Shown here piece after piece: positions 62,393-64,000 of a stretch of DNA of 64,000 nucleotides (positions within the stretch are counted from its first letter, which is position 1; every line of letters starts with the position of its first letter). A model generated the notes under the pieces. The model did not search any database. It was not told the DNA's origin and was given only the letters and a program-made list of their open reading frames with translations. The position numbers and the translations under genes are program-made. Origin of the DNA: Marinobacter sp. es.048 (GTDB taxonomy: Bacteria; Pseudomonadota; Gammaproteobacteria; Pseudomonadales; Oleiphilaceae). The DNA lies in contig NZ_FYFA01000002.1 of the NCBI RefSeq assembly GCF_900188435.1, positions 1,488,001-1,552,000 on the forward strand, written 5' to 3'.

Positions 62393-62972
62393 CAATTTTC
62401 TTCCCACCGTTTAAAGTTATCTCTTTAGGGAGGAGGTTACGATTTACCTTCCCTTTCGGGATTTCATACGCAGCTTGTAAAGCTCGAGCGCGCCCCATCC
62501 GCTTGGGCGGAGCAACCACAAAAATGTTTTTACCGGGAACACATGATCGGATGGTTCTAACTGGGGGCAGCAAGTCACTATCGGCGCTTATGAGAATGGC
62601 CTTATCAAACTTGTCTTGAAAAGCATCCGCCACCATTCGTACTGCAAGGTGAACATCGGTTTCCTTCTCCTCCCAAGCTGGTGAAGTGTTCTTACAACCT
62701 TGGCAGTAAACGGTTTTCCGTTTAAAAATTCCCAAATGGACAGTAACACCCTGAGCTTCTAAGGCCGCCACATACCTCTCGTGCCGACGATGCCGCTTTG
62801 GGTTGGCCGTGTAGTACGCCGAGAAATAATTGACAGCCTCTAGGGTGTCGCCATCCTTGAGAAGATCTTTGCAGAGAGACCAAAGATCCAGCCATTTGAG
62901 ATGCGGACTGCCCAAATCGTCAATGGCATGGTAGAGATTAAATCCATCTATATAGGCGACAACCCTGGCCAT
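62358..62972 (-). CDS. NYN-domain (PIN-like) nuclease
   Basis: 204 residues. NYN/LabA motifs: VVAYIDGFNLYHAI (first acidic site), WEEKETDVHLAVRMVADAF (second), KAILISADSDLLPPVRTI (S-A-D-S-D, third). A C-x2-C in VYCQGCKNTS looks like an extra metal or structural site, and the C-terminus is basic. NYN proteins are metal-dependent ribonucleases. Converges on the ParB/Mrr module from the other strand. Cargo of the prophage or of its right flank; role unknown, defence or RNA control possible. Confidence 0.85.
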   Translation of the reverse strand: MARVVAYIDGFNLYHAIDDLGSPHLKWLDLWSLCKDLLKDGDTLEAVNYFSAYYTANPKRHRRHERYVAALEAQGVTVHLGIFKRKTVYCQGCKNTSPAWEEKETDVHLAVRMVADAFQDKFDKAILISADSDLLPPVRTIRSCVPGKNIFVVAPPKRMGRARALQAAYEIPKGKVNRNLLPKEITLNGGKKIVRPDRYDPPQA

Positions 62973-62989
62973 AAGCTCTCTTCCTGCAA

Positions 62990-63117
62990 TAAAAAAGCCG
63001 CGACAAGCGCGGCTTTGTCTGCTTGGGCGAACCCAAACAGGGGGATATAAAAAAGGCTTTTCAGCCTTATCTAACGGGCGAACCCGTTAGGGGGAAACGC
63101 CTCCGCATTGCTGCGGG
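62990..63117. repeat. Cluster of five small hairpins with GGGCGAACCC repeats
   Basis: In about 125 bp: an AAAGCC.../GGCTTT stem with T run on the minus strand (about 62995-63016); TTGGG/CCCAA (63023-63036); AAGGCT/AGCCTT (63053-63068) also with a minus-strand T run; CTAACGGG/CCCGTTAG (63071-63090); CCGCA/TGCGG (63103-63116). GGGCGAACCC occurs twice (63025-63034 and 63076-63085), each followed by AGGGGGA. Two stems work as leftward terminators; the others are unexplained. Confidence 0.65.
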
Positions 63118-63229
63118 GATGTGTGTATCTTAGTCTTACTGACAGTATTGTCAATAGTGACAACAAGCAAAAAAACAAAGATCTGGCCAGGCACCATTGC
63201 GCTTCGAACCTGCCAAGAAGGCAACTGAG

Positions 63230-63251
63230 GCGAATAGTATATACTATTCGC
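63230..63251. promoter_or_regulatory. 22-bp perfect palindrome
   Basis: Each half is GCGAATAGTAT; the whole is symmetric without mismatch. TATATACTA recurs at 63264-63272. Suggests a dimeric DNA-binding protein site. No gene is seen in 63117-63330. Confidence 0.5.
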
Positions 63252-63334
63252 GAAACTCAAAAATATATACTAAAGGGCCGTAAAATCAGTATATTGGACA
63301 ACATCTCTAATACAACGTGCATATTCCGGCCCAT

Positions 63335-63486
63335 CGTGAACATCCATTCCGGACGAACGTGAACACCTATTCTGGTTTAACGTGAACAGTCATTCCGGTC
63401 GAAGATGAACACTTTCCGGTGGTTTTCCGGAATCAGTGTTCACCATGCCGGAATCGGCGTTCACGTTCCCGGAATTGGTGTTCACG
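63335..63486. repeat. Seven IS21-type end repeats in two opposed sets
   Basis: Rightward set CGTGAACANNCATTCCGG at 63335-63352, 63358-63375, 63381-63398 and a variant at 63403-63419, with a degenerate copy near 63315-63329. Leftward set CCGGAATNNGNGTTCAC at 63427-63443, 63448-63465 and 63469-63486. Multiple short end repeats are typical of IS21-family termini. The leftward set adjoins istA and is probably the left end of the complete element; the other set may be the right end of a second copy. Confidence 0.75.
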
Positions 63487-63563
63487 TTCAACCAGAATCC
63501 TTCTTAACGCATTGTTTATTCAACCGTTTGCTACTCTGGTTCCTTTTTTTGGGGACCAGGGTC

Positions 63564-64000
63564 ATGGCAGCAAAGAGAATTCCAATGCGCAAAATCAGAG
63601 AATTGCTTCGCCTGAGGCTGGAAGCCGGACTCTCGATCCGGCAGATCAGCGCCAGCACCAAGACCAGTGTCGGAGCCATCCAGAAACTCTTAGCCCGGGC
63701 CGATACCCTGGAGATCACCTGGCCATTGCCAGAGGACCTGGACGATGGCCGCCTGGCAGCCATGTTCTATCCCGGCTCCGATCCCACCTCGTCCGCCCGC
63801 TATCAGGTACCGGACTGGGCGACCGTCCATCAGGAACTCAAACGCAAAGGCGTGACCAAGCAGTTGCTGTGGGAGGAATACACCGCACAGTATCCCAACC
63901 GGTGTTACAGCTACTCTCAATACTGTGACCGCTTCCGGCACTGGCAAAAGCAGCAAAAGCGCTCCATGCGCCAGATCCACAAGGCCGGTGAAAAGTGCTT
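63564..64000 (+). CDS. istA: IS21-family transposase IstA (cut by window edge)
   Basis: 145 residues visible from ATG 63564, open at the edge. N-terminal helix-turn-helix MRKIRELLRLRLEAGLSIRQ then ISASTKTSVGAIQKLLARAD, the family phrase WPLPEDLDDGRLAAMFYP, PDWATVHQELKRKGVTKQLL, and RQIHKAGEKC just before the expected DDE catalytic domain. It should be followed outside the window by the ATPase helper istB. Confidence 0.93.
   Translation, partial: MAAKRIPMRKIRELLRLRLEAGLSIRQISASTKTSVGAIQKLLARADTLEITWPLPEDLDDGRLAAMFYPGSDPTSSARYQVPDWATVHQELKRKGVTKQLLWEEYTAQYPNRCYSYSQYCDRFRHWQKQQKRSMRQIHKAGEKC

Larger units (their letters stand above)
51120..62972. mobile_element. Inovirus (filamentous phage) prophage, right end not defined
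   Basis: From the 3' end of tRNA-Ile2 rightward come integrase, replication initiator, Zot, pVI-, pIII- and pVIII-like genes, a ssDNA-binding candidate and small early genes, all on the minus strand; a divergent S24 repressor and cargo genes follow. This is the order of integrative inoviruses. No second copy of the tRNA 3' end was found to the right in this window, so attR may lie beyond it or have been altered by the IS element. Base composition falls sharply after 59500. End coordinate is the last gene I assign to it. Confidence 0.8.

Noticed and set aside
62990..63486. CRISPR array
   Set aside because: The repeats are short, differ from each other, occur in opposite directions and have no uniform spacers or cas genes; they fit hairpins and IS21 ends better.

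Overview
The window is a chromosomal segment of a gammaproteobacterium, most likely Marinobacter. This is inferred from gene order and protein character; no database search was possible. Three long blocks follow the Pseudomonas/Marinobacter gene order as I know it: (i) an rRNA operon beside tyrS, M23 peptidase, anmK, erpA, bactofilin and argC; (ii) dksA, gluQ, cbrX-like, cbrA, cbrB, a CrcZ-like RNA, pcnB, folK, panB, panC and pgi; (iii) folB, plsY, tsaD, rpsU, dnaG, rpoD and a tRNA gene. The host DNA is GC-rich and densely packed, with many ATGA stop/start overlaps.

Layout. 1-2468 (minus): three tandem exported proteins sharing an N-terminal L-D-x-x-L-S-x-(I/V)-(S/T)-G-Q motif (FilA/DUF6160-like); the middle one has an in-frame TGA. 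2655-8437 (minus): a complete rrn operon (16S, tRNA-Ile(GAT), tRNA-Ala(TGC), 23S, 5S) with three tandem promoters and a terminator. 8477-20316: housekeeping genes including a ClC channel, hemJ, thiD (apparently starting at ATT), thiE and hemL. 20646-25779: a secreted lipase, an ECF sigma/anti-sigma operon with an outer-membrane beta-barrel protein, and a DUF4382 lipoprotein. 25827-31919: PBP1b with a TPR lipoprotein, a two-domain kinase-like protein, a pentapeptide protein, a Rieske protein and sfsA. 32099-43978: carbon-control locus cbrAB with a strong candidate CrcZ sRNA, then tRNA/RNA, folate, pantothenate and sugar-phosphate genes. 43961-50944: folate, phospholipid and t6A genes and the macromolecular synthesis operon rpsU-dnaG-rpoD.

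51120 to about 63 kb is an integrated filamentous phage (inovirus) next to tRNA-Ile2(CAT). It carries, on the minus strand, a tyrosine integrase, a Rep_trans-type initiator, Zot, a pVI-like protein, a pIII-like adhesin, a 24-residue minor coat candidate, the major coat protein, a ssDNA-binding candidate and small early genes. On the plus strand lies an S24-type repressor followed 18 bp later by an AT-rich two-gene module: a ParB-like protein and an Mrr-like endonuclease. An NYN-domain nuclease gene converges on it. This repressor-coupled ParB/Mrr pair is the best candidate for an undescribed system, probably a lysogen-expressed anti-phage module. The right end of the window has a hairpin cluster, a 22-bp perfect palindrome and the repeat-rich left end of an IS21-family element whose istA runs off the edge.

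The best signals outside the prophage are the CrcZ-like RNA (38251-38634) with sigma-54 promoter, CbrB-like sites and five CA-rich motifs, the ATT start of thiD, and the internal stop at 1408-1410.
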